64,000 bases of DNA from Candidatus Sabulitectum sp. (GTDB lineage Bacteria; Fermentibacterota; Fermentibacteria; Fermentibacterales; JCC-6), in NCBI GenBank assembly GCA_023139045.1, contig JAGLOJ010000024.1, positions 1 to 64,000 on the forward strand, given 5' to 3'. The notes beneath the pieces are model-generated. The model ran no database searches. It was given only the letters and a program-made list of their open reading frames with translations, and was not told the DNA's origin. A program made the position numbers and the translations under genes. Positions 1 through 8,707 of this stretch are shown here, one piece after another. The stretch's first letter is position 1, and each line of letters starts with the position of its first letter.

Positions 1-362
1 AGAGTCAGCAACCGAGTGCGTCCCAGACGTTAGTATGGAAAGCAGCAGAGTCAGCAACCGAGTGCGTCCCAACGTTAGTATGGAAAGCAGCATAGCCAGT
101 AACCGAGTGCGTTCCAACGTTAGTATGGAAAGCAGCAGAGTCAGCAACCGAGTGCGTCCCAGACGTTAGTATGGAAAGCAGCATAGCCAGTAACCGAGTG
201 CGTCCTAACGTTAGTATGGAAAGCAGCATAGCCAGTAACCGAGTGCGTCCCAGACGTTAGTATGGAAAGCAGCAGAGTCAGCAACCGAGTGCGTCCCAAC
301 GTTAGTATGGAAAGCAGCATAGCCAGTAACCGAGTGCGTTCCAACGTTAGTATGGAAAGCAG
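1..362. repeat. Tandem array of eight 45/46-bp units
   Basis: Eight head-to-tail units (1-46, 47-91, 92-136, 137-182, 183-227, 228-273, 274-318, 319-362), each carrying accgagtgcgt near the middle and ttagtatggaaagcag at the end. The units differ in a prefix (agagtcagca or atagccagta) and in one of four junction forms (tcccagacg, tcccaacg, tcctaacg, ttccaacg). Units 1-3 and 6-8 share the same order of junction forms, giving a 136-bp higher-order period. The array runs off the left edge, so its full length is unknown. Mixing 45- and 46-bp units breaks any reading frame, and there are no unique spacers, so this is neither coding nor CRISPR. Confidence 0.95.
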
Positions 363-430
363 TTAGCTATAAGGCCGATAACTGAGAACTCCCCCTGCGA
401 TAGCATGGGGAATAGCGGCGCATCATACCG

Positions 431-452
431 ACACTTAATACCTGACAGAGTA
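431..452. repeat. 22-bp copy of the end of the 34.6-kb inverted-repeat element
   Basis: Positions 431-452 (acacttaata...gacagagta) recur exactly at 34682-34703, at the right end of the inverted-repeat element there. The short stretch 363-487 between the tandem array and the first gene also holds agcggcg about 20 bp upstream, as the other locus does. No left terminal repeat is visible here, so this is probably a truncated or recombined copy. Nothing else was recognised in 363-487. Confidence 0.6.
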
Positions 453-487
453 TTAGGTTGAAATGAGAAATTCTCTGACAGTAATTG

Positions 488-976
488 TTACGAGTAGATG
501 GAAAGTTCCCGGTCGCGTCTTTCAGCATCTTTATCTGTGATGGCTTCTACCGCTTTGATACTTCTGATGTACGCTTCCGGCATTCTGTTTTCAATTGCTC
601 CTTCAAGAACATGTCTCTTGTACCATTTGTATGGCTTAAGGGATTTATCGATGCTGGTGGCGTAGTAGGTAAAAGCTTGAAATGACGCGCCCTCAATCTT
701 AACGGAAACAGTTTTTATGTTGTAACCGAGACCCAGGCCCTCAATTGTGTCAAGAACGGGTTTTTGTGATTCTTCAACATCATAGAGTACACCCAGAACA
801 ATATCATCGGTTCGTCCTGTTTCAAGAATGTTGCACTTGGCACTTCCGTCCGTCTCGCTGTGTTTGTGGAAAAAAAGTTTGTGCCCAGCCAGAATAGCAA
901 CTCCAACTTTTGATGCCTCAATCCGCTGAAACAGACGTTTTTCGGACATATTTGACCCAAAAGAAAAGTAAAGCAC
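488..976 (-). CDS. Gamma-glutamylcyclotransferase-like protein
   Basis: A 162-residue protein beginning LYFSFGSNMSEKRL, the substrate-loop signature of the GGCT/AIG2 fold ([FY]-x-[FY]-GSNM). Family members cyclise gamma-glutamyl amines to 5-oxoproline or have related glutathione-degrading roles. A glutamate in the segment DTIEGLGLGY fits the catalytic acid position. The GTG at 976 is preferred because AGAGGGG precedes it and family members start a few residues before GSNM; a TTG at 1006 would add ten residues. It stands alone between the repeat array and an intergenic gap. The substrate cannot be told from sequence. Confidence 0.75.
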   Translation of the reverse strand: MLYFSFGSNMSEKRLFQRIEASKVGVAILAGHKLFFHKHSETDGSAKCNILETGRTDDIVLGVLYDVEESQKPVLDTIEGLGLGYNIKTVSVKIEGASFQAFTYYATSIDKSLKPYKWYKRHVLEGAIENRMPEAYIRSIKAVEAITDKDAERRDRELSIYS

Positions 977-1335
977 CAGACCCCTCTTTGCTTGTATGAA
1001 CCCCAATACATGTGCTGATTGAGCAACACCAGAATATTATATAATCATCCGTCTTCTTTGTCACTGGCTGAGTTACATTGAAGAGTATTGCCGAATTCCC
1101 TGGTGTCATAAAAATACTTTATGTCCAGTGCTCTGAATTTTGTGGTCATTGCATATGTGGTGGGAATTGTCGTCTTGCGACTGGCCAACCCCTCAACAAT
1201 TGTTCCACTCTCCTTGATATTTCTTCTCTGTCAGGTGGACTTGGAAGAATGTAAGGAATAGATTCTCAGAGAGTTATCTGAGAAGGCTGTTTCTGGATGG
1301 AAACTAATTAAATTGAGCAAACCGGGAGGTGGCTG
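977..1335. other. Intergenic region without recognisable gene
   Basis: About 360 bp between divergent genes. No credible coding frame was seen on either strand. A small hairpin (ttctcag at 1263-1269 pairing with ctgagaa at 1278-1284) lies about 50 bp before the next gene, with no T-tract. The segment should contain promoters for both flanking genes, but no convincing -35/-10 pair could be picked out. Confidence 0.5.
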
Positions 1336-1779
1336 ATGATTCATAGAGGAGTGGTACAGGAAATTGTGGATGGCAACGCAAAGGTTGCCGTGGGTGGAGG
1401 TGAAGGATGCAATGCCTGCGCCTCAAAAGAAAGCTGTTTGTCGATTACGGGGAAGAGACCTGAAGAAAAAATAATTACTATTGAGAATCTGCTGGGAGTT
1501 TCGGTGGGGGACGTTGTTGAGCTTGAGTTGCCGGTGACTATAACCATGCGGATCATTTTCATTACATTTGTTCTGCCTGTGGTGCTGTTGATTGCAGGCT
1601 ATTTCATAATGCTTGAGAGCGGACCGACTCATGGTGCCATCGGCGCTGTGTCCGGTCTTGTAGTTGGCATGGCAGTGGCTGTTTCGGTAAACAGATCAAT
1701 GGGAAAACGAGCATCATACAAAATGAGAATGACAAAAATTCTTGCAAAAAAATGCAATGAAACGGAAGTGACAAAGTGA
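1336..1779 (+). CDS. RseC/MucC-family membrane protein
   Basis: A 147-residue protein with the RseC-family layout: an N-terminal soluble domain with a cysteine cluster (C-N-A-C-x5-C near residues 29-38), then two hydrophobic segments (about residues 75-95 and 100-118) and a basic tail. RseC proteins are inner-membrane proteins tied to SoxR reduction and to Rnf-type electron transfer. The start follows GGGAGG with a 6-nt gap. It overlaps tldD by four bases (GTGA), so the two are probably co-transcribed. No Rnf genes are nearby, so the partner is unknown. Confidence 0.75.
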   Translation: MIHRGVVQEIVDGNAKVAVGGGEGCNACASKESCLSITGKRPEEKIITIENLLGVSVGDVVELELPVTITMRIIFITFVLPVVLLIAGYFIMLESGPTHGAIGAVSGLVVGMAVAVSVNRSMGKRASYKMRMTKILAKKCNETEVTK

Positions 1780-3209
1780 AACAACTGGTTCAGAGAGCAG
1801 TTGAAATCCTCAGGGATACAGGTGTTGATTATGGAGATGTCAGGGCAGAACTGATTCGAACGGAAAATACAGATTTTCGGAATGCCAGGCTTGATGACTG
1901 CAGAACAGTTGAAACCGAGGGTGTAGGAATTCGAGCTCTGGTGAATGGCAGCTGGGGATTTGCCGCATGCACCGGCCTCAATAAAGAAGATGTAGATGCT
2001 GCAGTGGGAAGAGCCGTTGAGATAGCAAAGGCTGCCGGAAGCAGGGGAAAGGTTGAACTTGCTCCTCTGGATATCCAGCAGGGAGTTTATTCAGGACCTT
2101 GCAGGAAGGATCCATTCGAAGTCTCCCGGGAAGACAAAATTGCTCTGCTCCAGAAGGCTTCAGACGACATGATGAAGGATCCCCGGATTAAAAGCAGTTA
2201 TGCCCAGTTATGGTTTGAGAAGCGAGACAGGATCATCGGAACCACCCGTGGCGATCTCATAGAAACTGATCTGATCTTTGCACAGCCAACTCTCATGGCA
2301 ACCGCTGTTGCAGGTGGTGATGCACAGAGCCGCATGCTTCAGGACGGTGCCAGAATTGCAGGCTGGGAGTGGATAGAGGAATCAGGTATCGGGTCATGGG
2401 GAGAGAAAGCCAGAGAAGAAGCTCTTATGAAGGTTCTTGCTGACGAGAGTCCTTCCGGGGAAATGGATCTGATTCTGGACGGTCTTCACCTGAGTCTTAC
2501 AATGCACGAGTCGGTTGGCCACCCTACTGAAAGTGATCGTGCCCTTGGCTGGGAAGCCAACATGGCCGGCAGATCTTTTGTTGAACTATCTGATCAGGGC
2601 AATCTTAAATATGGCTCTGCTCTGGTGAATTTTATAGCTGACAACACACTGCCTTCCGGAGTGGCTACCTGGGGCTGGGATGATGATCTGGTGCATGGTC
2701 AGAAGTGGTACACTGTGAAGAACGGTATTTTTCAGGAATTCGGGTCTGCCCGCGAGACGGCTCTTCTTATTGGAAAGCAGACGAGCAGAGGTTGTTGCAG
2801 GGCCATGAATGCCCAGTGTTTTCCGATTAACAGACAACCCAATTTCTACCTGGAAGCTCCCGAGAATGGTGTTACCCCCGAGGATCTTGCTTCAGACATC
2901 CAGCACGGGATCTGGATAGAAGGCAGAGGATCATTTTCCATTGACCAGAGAAGGGAGAGCTTCCAGTTCGGAGGAGACCTCTTCTGGGAGATCAGGAATG
3001 GTAAGAAAGTCAGGCCTTTGAAGAAAGTTATCTACAGAAGCAGAACACCGGAGTTCTGGGGTTCGCTCGACGGAATCGCAGACAAAAAGCACTTCCGTTC
3101 CATGGGGCTTTTAACCTGCGGCAAGGGGGAACCAATGCAGTCTGCCAGGATGACACACGGAGCCAGTTACAGCAGGTTCCGGGGTATCGAAGTTGGAGGT
3201 GGCAAATAA
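1776..3209 (+). CDS. tldD: TldD metalloprotease subunit
   Basis: A 477-residue TldD/PmbA-family protein with the zinc motif HESVGH (HExxxH, around residue 245) followed by PTESDRALGWEANMAG. TldD and TldE form a heterodimeric protease that removes leader peptides and degrades unfolded peptides (microcin B17 maturation, CcdA degradation); only TldD carries the zinc site. The C-terminal GASYSRFRGIEVGGG matches the family's conserved end. The GTG start overlaps the stop of the upstream RseC-like gene, and tldE follows with a TAATG overlap, so the pair is translationally coupled. Length is normal. Confidence 0.93.
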   Translation: MKQLVQRAVEILRDTGVDYGDVRAELIRTENTDFRNARLDDCRTVETEGVGIRALVNGSWGFAACTGLNKEDVDAAVGRAVEIAKAAGSRGKVELAPLDIQQGVYSGPCRKDPFEVSREDKIALLQKASDDMMKDPRIKSSYAQLWFEKRDRIIGTTRGDLIETDLIFAQPTLMATAVAGGDAQSRMLQDGARIAGWEWIEESGIGSWGEKAREEALMKVLADESPSGEMDLILDGLHLSLTMHESVGHPTESDRALGWEANMAGRSFVELSDQGNLKYGSALVNFIADNTLPSGVATWGWDDDLVHGQKWYTVKNGIFQEFGSARETALLIGKQTSRGCCRAMNAQCFPINRQPNFYLEAPENGVTPEDLASDIQHGIWIEGRGSFSIDQRRESFQFGGDLFWEIRNGKKVRPLKKVIYRSRTPEFWGSLDGIADKKHFRSMGLLTCGKGEPMQSARMTHGASYSRFRGIEVGGGK

Positions 3210-4489
3210 TGACAAAACAGGGAATGCTTGATTTTGTGCAGGCTGCTGTTGAAGCTGCCGGTACACCTGATGTTGTAGCTGTTCTTACCGAGACCAGAAC
3301 TGCATCTGTCAGGTTCGGTCAGAACAGAATAACCCAGAACCTTGATGTTTTTAAAAGAGAACTTCAGCTTACAGTGGGTGACGGAGAAAAGCAGGCAACA
3401 GTCACTTCTCAGAGAATAGATATTCATGCGCTTCCCGGTATTGCTTCAGAGGCCAGAGCTCTTCTTGAAACATCATCTTCTGATCCGGAGTATATGTCTC
3501 CTGTACCTGCTGGACAGGTTTATCCGGTGATTGAAGAAGCCTGGGATGAGTTCACCTCAGAATGCCCGGCAACCCCCAGAATGGAAGCAGTTGGCAAGGT
3601 TATAGATGCTGCAGAAGCAGAGGGTTTGACAGCAGCGGGGATCTGTGGAATGCATAGCGAACAGGTCGCCCTGGCAACTTCCACAGGAAACCTTGCAGCT
3701 CACAGATCTACTTCAGCAGACCTCTCCTTTACATTGGACAGGGGGCTTGCTTCCAGCTACATATCCCTTAATGGAACTGCATGGAATGAGTTGGATGTGG
3801 ATCCGGCAATCGGAACAGTAGTTGAACAGGTGAAGATGAACGAGGATGCCATGGAGTTGGAGCCGGGAGACTACAAGATCATTCTGGAACCGGAGGCAAC
3901 CTGGAATCTGCTGATGTTCCTGCCATGGATATTGGATGCCCGTACTGCTGATGAGGGAACTTCCGTATTCAGCGGCATGGAGGGTAAGAAAATGGCAGGG
4001 GAAGACTTCAGTCTGTCTTCATCACTTATGGGAGGACGACCTGCTAATCCTTTCAGCGGGGAAGGGCTTCCGGCTGAAGATGTAGTGTGGTTTGAGAATG
4101 GTGTTCTGAAGAACATCCCTTGTGACAGATTCACAGCAGAGAAAACCGGCAGGCCTCCATTGTTCATTCCCGATACTCTTGATATGGACGGCGGAAAGGG
4201 ATCCGTAGAAGACCTTGTGGCTGGTGTAGACAAAGGAATTCTCATCAGGAGATTCTGGTACATCAGGTTTGTAGACCAGAAAACAATGAAGCTTACCGGT
4301 ATGACAAGGGACGGAGTATTCCTTGTAGAGAACGGAAAGATTGCAAAGCCGTTGAAGGATTTCAGATGGAACTGGCGCCCGCTTGAACTGTTCTCGAACA
4401 TATTGCGGATTGGTACTGCTCAGCGAAAGGCCCCTGGGCTGATTCCACCGGTGGTTATAGGTGAACAGCATTATCCGTTTACGGATTAG
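3209..4489 (+). CDS. tldE: TldE/PmbA protease partner subunit
   Basis: A 426-residue TldD/TldE-superfamily protein without the HExxxH zinc motif, as expected for TldE (PmbA). Conserved pieces include ILEPEATWNLL (about residue 230) and FSGEGLPAEDVVWFENGVLKN (about 280-300). The protein pairs with TldD and shapes the cleft that delivers unfolded peptides to the zinc site. It starts at the ATG that shares its A with the tldD stop. A strong intrinsic terminator follows 7 bp after the stop, so this ends the RseC-like/tldD/tldE operon. Confidence 0.92.
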   Translation: MTKQGMLDFVQAAVEAAGTPDVVAVLTETRTASVRFGQNRITQNLDVFKRELQLTVGDGEKQATVTSQRIDIHALPGIASEARALLETSSSDPEYMSPVPAGQVYPVIEEAWDEFTSECPATPRMEAVGKVIDAAEAEGLTAAGICGMHSEQVALATSTGNLAAHRSTSADLSFTLDRGLASSYISLNGTAWNELDVDPAIGTVVEQVKMNEDAMELEPGDYKIILEPEATWNLLMFLPWILDARTADEGTSVFSGMEGKKMAGEDFSLSSSLMGGRPANPFSGEGLPAEDVVWFENGVLKNIPCDRFTAEKTGRPPLFIPDTLDMDGGKGSVEDLVAGVDKGILIRRFWYIRFVDQKTMKLTGMTRDGVFLVENGKIAKPLKDFRWNWRPLELFSNILRIGTAQRKAPGLIPPVVIGEQHYPFTD

Positions 4490-4496
4490 ACAGGAT

Positions 4497-4535
4497 TGCC
4501 ATACTGCTGAGATATGCAGTATGGCAGCAATTTTT
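4497..4535 (+). terminator. Rho-independent terminator of the tldDE operon
   Basis: Perfect 11-bp stem (tgccatactgc at 4497-4507 with gcagtatggca at 4516-4526), an 8-nt loop, and five Ts at 4531-4535. It sits between convergent genes and could also act weakly on the opposite strand. Confidence 0.9.
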
Positions 4536-4544
4536 CGTATGGTG

Positions 4545-7028
4545 TCAGCGTCTGATTTTGTCCGGACATCTGTTGGTGTTTTCCAGCAACTGAAGCAGAG
4601 CTGGCAGGAACAACAGGGCGCTGACCAGAGTTGATGCGATTCCCAGCACTGCGATATGACCGATTGATCTCAGACCGGGATGGGAGCTCAGCAGAGACCC
4701 TGAAAATCCGATCATAGTTGTCATCGAAGCCATGGCAACATGTTTTCCCGTTGTGGAAAGAACCTGCCTGATTGATCCACGACCAAGTTCCGTGTACCTG
4801 TGTACAATGTGTACTCCTGCATCATTTCCTATTCCCAGCAGCACCGGTAGAACAATCATGTTGTAGAAATTCAGTTTTACTCCGGATGCCTCCATGAGAA
4901 GGAATGTCCACAGCATCCCCACAATAAGCGGAATCAGTGCGAGAAGGGTCAGCTGTATGTCTCTGAAGTTCAGATACATAAGCAGAAGAACCAGAATGAA
5001 TGTGGCTGTTATTATCCATGGACTTTCCAGTTGCAGCAAACGGAGCATTTCTGCTGCCACAAGTGAAATGGAAGCTGCGTGGTAAATTGTACCGTCTTCA
5101 AGTTCAACAGTTCCTATGGCTTCACTGAAGGCAATTGAATTGCGACCGTCAGAAAGGCCCTGCTCTGGAAAGATCATTACGAATGATCCCAGAGACCCGT
5201 CCTTTGATGTAAACATGTCTGTCAGATAATCGGGAACATCTGAGAGTTGAATTGGCTCGGTGGTCTGCGCAGCCCGCCTTAACCTTTGCATGTCTTCAGT
5301 ATTGGCAAGAGTGAAGAAGGGGCCATCAAGCAAATGGCGGATTTCTGCCAGATATTCAAGTCGTTCAGCCTGTTCAGCAGCATTTGCGGGAAAACGCTCT
5401 TGAAGTGCCTCAACCGAGAGGATAGTGGTATCGCTTTCAACTCTCGCTCTGAGGTTGTCAAGCAGAGAAGCTGCATCCTGATGATCATCAAGAAGAATGA
5501 ATGCGGGGTTTCTGTAGTTTGAGGTGGGGTAGACACGACTGATAACCTGATATCTGCTTTCGTATTCCCCAAAAACAGGTTCAAGGGTATCAAAGTCGTA
5601 TTCGAATGAGACTCCTGGTGACAGTACAATGGCAGCAGCAAGGGTTATCAGACCCAGCACAACAATGCTTCCCGCGGATGGGAAGGGCTTGTCTCCAGCC
5701 TTTTTCGTATGTGGGGAAGCAGCCTGCAGAGAGAGAAGTGATGTCCGTTCAAAGATCACAAGAAGCGCCGGTAGGATAAACAGCATTGAAACCAGCCCGA
5801 ATATTATTCCTGTGCATGCGATGAAACCAAATTCAGAGAACCCCTTGAAATCAGCAAAAATCAGAACAAAGAGAGAAATCGCAGTGGTAAGCCCCGCAAT
5901 CATAATCGCCTGGCCGGAACTCTGGAATGTGGTAACTACAGAAACCTCAACTGATTTTCCTTCAGCACGTTCTTCAGTGTAACGGGCATAAAAGTGAATT
6001 CCATAGTCTATACTCAGGCCAAACAGAATCAATCCTAGAATTGAGGTCATCATGTTAAGAGAGCCGTAAACAACCTGGGCCAGGCCAAAGGTCCACAGCA
6101 GGGAAAGAATCAGTGGAATTCCAATCAGCGCCGCGATAACAGGAATTCTGGTTATCAGCAGAAGAATTGTTCGCATGTCATTCTTTTTCCCGGCTTTGGC
6201 ATAGTAGGCCTTAACAAAAAAGTATCCTGTAACAAGCAGCAGAATTACTATAACTCCCAAACCGAAAGAACTGGTGACCTCGTCAGTTATGGCATTGATT
6301 TCCACCATCTGCCGCTGCATGCGACCACCCAGTACAATTTCCATGTCAGATTGATAAGCGGATGGATCAAGCGCAGTTGAAACAGAATCGAGCATTGCAA
6401 AGGCCCGTTCAATGTATCCTACATCAGTCTGCGCATCGGCGGGGTAGAACCGCAGCACCATTGTAAGGCTGTCATCCGATATGGGATATTCATTTACAGC
6501 GATATTTTCGAAGAACGAACTGGTGTTAATAGTTAACTTCGACTCGGCAGGTTGCAATAAATGTTCCAGGGATGTCATTTCAATGAGGAAATCTATCAGA
6601 CCGATAAGCTCAGAGTCTGTAGCAAAATAGAGCGCATTGTTTTCCATGAAGGATGTGTTTTTTCGGTAGTCCACCCTGGTGAAATACGGTTCACCATCAG
6701 GCTGAATCTGCTGAAGAACAACAGGTATAAGGTCTTCCGCAAACCTTCTGTTGCTCTGAAAGGATGAACTGACAACAGCAACAGCCGCCGTCGCCTCTCC
6801 ACCAACAGTCTGGCGAAGCTGTTCCATGGCCTGAACAGTGGGATTTCGCTCGGGCAGCAGGTTGGAAATGTCAGTATCTATGGATAAGTTGATGCTGCTG
6901 AAAAAACCCAGCACACCAAACAGAAGGCCAACAGTAACAACCAGTACGGGTTTCCTGACGGTGAAGATAATTAAGGGTCTCAGGGCATCAAAAAGTAGAT
7001 CAATCGCTGAACGGCGTGATCTATTCAT
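4545..7028 (-). CDS. RND-superfamily (MMPL-type) exporter
   Basis: An 827-residue inner-membrane protein with the RND/MMPL repeat plan: an N-terminal helix (about residues 30-50), a periplasmic loop, a block of five helices (about 250-425), another helix near 453, a second large loop, and a final block of five helices (about 650-815). Each half has an acidic helix motif expected for proton relay (LSIDYGIHFYARYTEE and GIGNDAGVHIVHRYTEL). Relatives export lipids or hydrophobic molecules (MmpL, HpnN). No periplasmic adaptor or outer-membrane channel gene is adjacent, so it looks like a stand-alone lipid exporter. The substrate cannot be inferred. Confidence 0.88.
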   Translation of the reverse strand: MNRSRRSAIDLLFDALRPLIIFTVRKPVLVVTVGLLFGVLGFFSSINLSIDTDISNLLPERNPTVQAMEQLRQTVGGEATAAVAVVSSSFQSNRRFAEDLIPVVLQQIQPDGEPYFTRVDYRKNTSFMENNALYFATDSELIGLIDFLIEMTSLEHLLQPAESKLTINTSSFFENIAVNEYPISDDSLTMVLRFYPADAQTDVGYIERAFAMLDSVSTALDPSAYQSDMEIVLGGRMQRQMVEINAITDEVTSSFGLGVIVILLLVTGYFFVKAYYAKAGKKNDMRTILLLITRIPVIAALIGIPLILSLLWTFGLAQVVYGSLNMMTSILGLILFGLSIDYGIHFYARYTEERAEGKSVEVSVVTTFQSSGQAIMIAGLTTAISLFVLIFADFKGFSEFGFIACTGIIFGLVSMLFILPALLVIFERTSLLSLQAASPHTKKAGDKPFPSAGSIVVLGLITLAAAIVLSPGVSFEYDFDTLEPVFGEYESRYQVISRVYPTSNYRNPAFILLDDHQDAASLLDNLRARVESDTTILSVEALQERFPANAAEQAERLEYLAEIRHLLDGPFFTLANTEDMQRLRRAAQTTEPIQLSDVPDYLTDMFTSKDGSLGSFVMIFPEQGLSDGRNSIAFSEAIGTVELEDGTIYHAASISLVAAEMLRLLQLESPWIITATFILVLLLMYLNFRDIQLTLLALIPLIVGMLWTFLLMEASGVKLNFYNMIVLPVLLGIGNDAGVHIVHRYTELGRGSIRQVLSTTGKHVAMASMTTMIGFSGSLLSSHPGLRSIGHIAVLGIASTLVSALLFLPALLQLLENTNRCPDKIRR

Positions 7029-7122
7029 TGTTCTCTGACGTGAAAAGCCGGTCTGGAATTATACAAAAATGCATACAATATATGAGTTCAAAATGCAGAT
7101 TGTCTTACCCCCGCAAAATAAA

Positions 7123-7151
7123 TTTATTCCGTATTATACGCCTATTATAAT
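7123..7151 (+). promoter_or_regulatory. Candidate promoter of the HEPN/MNT pair
   Basis: A perfect -10 box TATAAT at 7146-7151 lies 17 nt after a weak -35-like TTTATT at 7123-7128, in an AT-rich divergent intergenic region. Transcription would start near 7158, upstream of both possible HEPN starts. Confidence 0.5.
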
Positions 7152-7260
7152 GGCTTGAGAGGGTAAGCGCAGGAGACGGGTGATCGCGCAATCCATCACT
7201 TCGCTGAAGAAGAATTCCGGGCTGGCAGGTTCATTTCTGATTTGCTATAGTGACAGTACT

Positions 7261-7653
7261 ATGAAAGTCAGTACGCAAATTGAATATTGGATTGATCTTG
7301 CCGACTATGATCTTGATGTGGCACGCCTGATGCTGAAGGGAGGCAAGTATCTCTATGTTGGATTTATGTGTCATCAGGTTGTTGAGAAAATGCTTAAGGC
7401 GTTGTATGTCTCTGAAGTTCATAGTACGCCGCATAGATCACACAATCTTACACATCTTTCCAAGCAGTCAAACTGTTATGAGAAGCTCTCTTCTGAGCAG
7501 AAAAACTTACTTGATACATTGGAACCCCTGAATATTGAAGCGCGTTATCCAACATACAAAGAACAACTGATGCAATCTCTAACGCTGGATCGAACGACCA
7601 GTATTTTGCACCAGACTGAGGAATTAATGATATGGATAAAGAAACAGCTTTAG
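7261..7653 (+). CDS. HEPN-domain protein (toxin partner of MNT)
   Basis: A 130-residue helical HEPN-domain protein: YWIDLADYDLDVARLML, then YLYVGFMCHQVVEKMLKALYV, then a polar RSHNLTHL segment matching the Rx4-6H RNase-type motif. HEPN proteins of this type act as RNases or RNA-binding toxins paired with minimal nucleotidyltransferases. The ATG at 7261 fits the family start; a GTG at 7180 preceded by AGGAGA would add 27 residues without domain similarity, so the start is uncertain. It overlaps the MNT gene by 22 bp, typical of a two-gene module. Confidence 0.85.
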   Translation: MKVSTQIEYWIDLADYDLDVARLMLKGGKYLYVGFMCHQVVEKMLKALYVSEVHSTPHRSHNLTHLSKQSNCYEKLSSEQKNLLDTLEPLNIEARYPTYKEQLMQSLTLDRTTSILHQTEELMIWIKKQL

Positions 7654-7931
7654 AAATAGTACGGGAATATGCAGAATTGGTTTATGCCATTCTGCCCCAA
7701 AGCCGCATTGTATTGTTTGGTTCATATGCCTGTGGAGTGCCTGGGGAACACAGTGATCTTGATGTTGCAGTAGTGATTGATCGGTTGGAGGGTGATTTTC
7801 TTGATCTCTCCGTAAGCCTGCACAAATTACGCCATTCTATTGATGAGCGGATTGAGCCAATTCTATTAGTTGCAGATCAGGATAGAAGCGGATTCCTTGA
7901 AAGCATTCTGAAGACCGGTTATGTATTGTAA
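7632..7931 (+). CDS. MNT-type minimal nucleotidyltransferase (antitoxin)
   Basis: A 99-residue protein with the nucleotidyltransferase motif GSYACGVPGEHSDLDVAVV, that is GS-x10-DxD, near residues 30-48. Minimal nucleotidyltransferases of MNT/HEPN modules neutralise the HEPN toxin, in studied cases by adding AMP to it. Here the HEPN gene is first and overlaps this one. The gene ends 8 bp from the convergent neighbour's stop with no visible terminator between them. Confidence 0.88.
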   Translation: MDKETALEIVREYAELVYAILPQSRIVLFGSYACGVPGEHSDLDVAVVIDRLEGDFLDLSVSLHKLRHSIDERIEPILLVADQDRSGFLESILKTGYVL

Positions 7932-7939
7932 GCTCGTAG

Positions 7940-8707
7940 TTACCACTCAAATCGCACACCGAAGCAGGTTTCGCCTTTCAGGGATCTGATCGGCTGGGTA
8001 TCATGCAGGTAATGCCGGAAGAAGATGACGATGTCGCCTTTGTCGGTGTGATGTCTGCCGTAGATCTCTCCTGAATGTCTGCTGCTTGTGCCTCCATCCA
8101 GATGGAAATAAAGATCAGAGCGCCAGATGGTGCCATAGATCATCTCACGGGCTGACAACAGAGGGTAATCCATGTTCCCGTGCAGAGACCAGTCGAAGAT
8201 GTGACCTTTCTGGAATGTTGCACCAGTGGGACGATAGAACCCCACACTGGCCTTGTAGTTAGGGATTGATCCTGCAGGCATGAAGATTGCTGTGTCTTCC
8301 ATTCTGACATTTATATGGTTTTCAACGCCAAGTTTCAGGTTGTTCATGTACTGGCCGCTGGTGTCAGCCATGTCGATGTTGTGGAAGCATTCATGGTCTG
8401 TGAACAGGGAAAAGAGCAGGTTGTTGTAGTCAACACCAAAGAAGCCTCTTATGTTCCAGTGGCCTCCATATACATTGAAAGCGATGTCTGATTCTTTGCT
8501 GCTGGTTCCCATGTAGGTATCCACTGAAAGGCCAACTCCGAAGGTAACAGGTCCATACTTTACTATGGTTACCTGATCTTGAATCTCAGTATAAATGAAT
8601 TGATCTTCATCCGGCTGAAAGAATAACCTCGGTTCAAGAAAACCGTTATTGCTTCCCGGAAAAGACAGACTCCAGCCGGATGTGAGAGCAAGGATCAAGA
8701 GAACCAT
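7940..8707 (-). CDS. Putative outer-membrane barrel protein, function unknown
   Basis: A 255-residue protein with a short N-terminal hydrophobic segment ending near SGWSLSFPG (probable signal peptide), then alternating polar/aromatic stretches, ending in FGVRFEW. A terminal aromatic residue and amphipathic strands suggest an outer-membrane beta-barrel (similar in feel to DUF1207-type proteins, not established). It is the last gene of the trxA-trxB-disulfide protein series, with a one-base overlap (TGATG) to the gene upstream. No enzymatic motif was recognised. Confidence 0.6.
   Translation of the reverse strand: MVLLILALTSGWSLSFPGSNNGFLEPRLFFQPDEDQFIYTEIQDQVTIVKYGPVTFGVGLSVDTYMGTSSKESDIAFNVYGGHWNIRGFFGVDYNNLLFSLFTDHECFHNIDMADTSGQYMNNLKLGVENHINVRMEDTAIFMPAGSIPNYKASVGFYRPTGATFQKGHIFDWSLHGNMDYPLLSAREMIYGTIWRSDLYFHLDGGTSSRHSGEIYGRHHTDKGDIVIFFRHYLHDTQPIRSLKGETCFGVRFEW

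Noticed and set aside
1-362. CRISPR array, integron attC array or coding repeats at the left edge
   Set aside because: Units are contiguous with no unique spacers; no attC-like paired sites; alternating 45- and 46-bp lengths destroy any frame, so the short open frames are by-products of the repeat.
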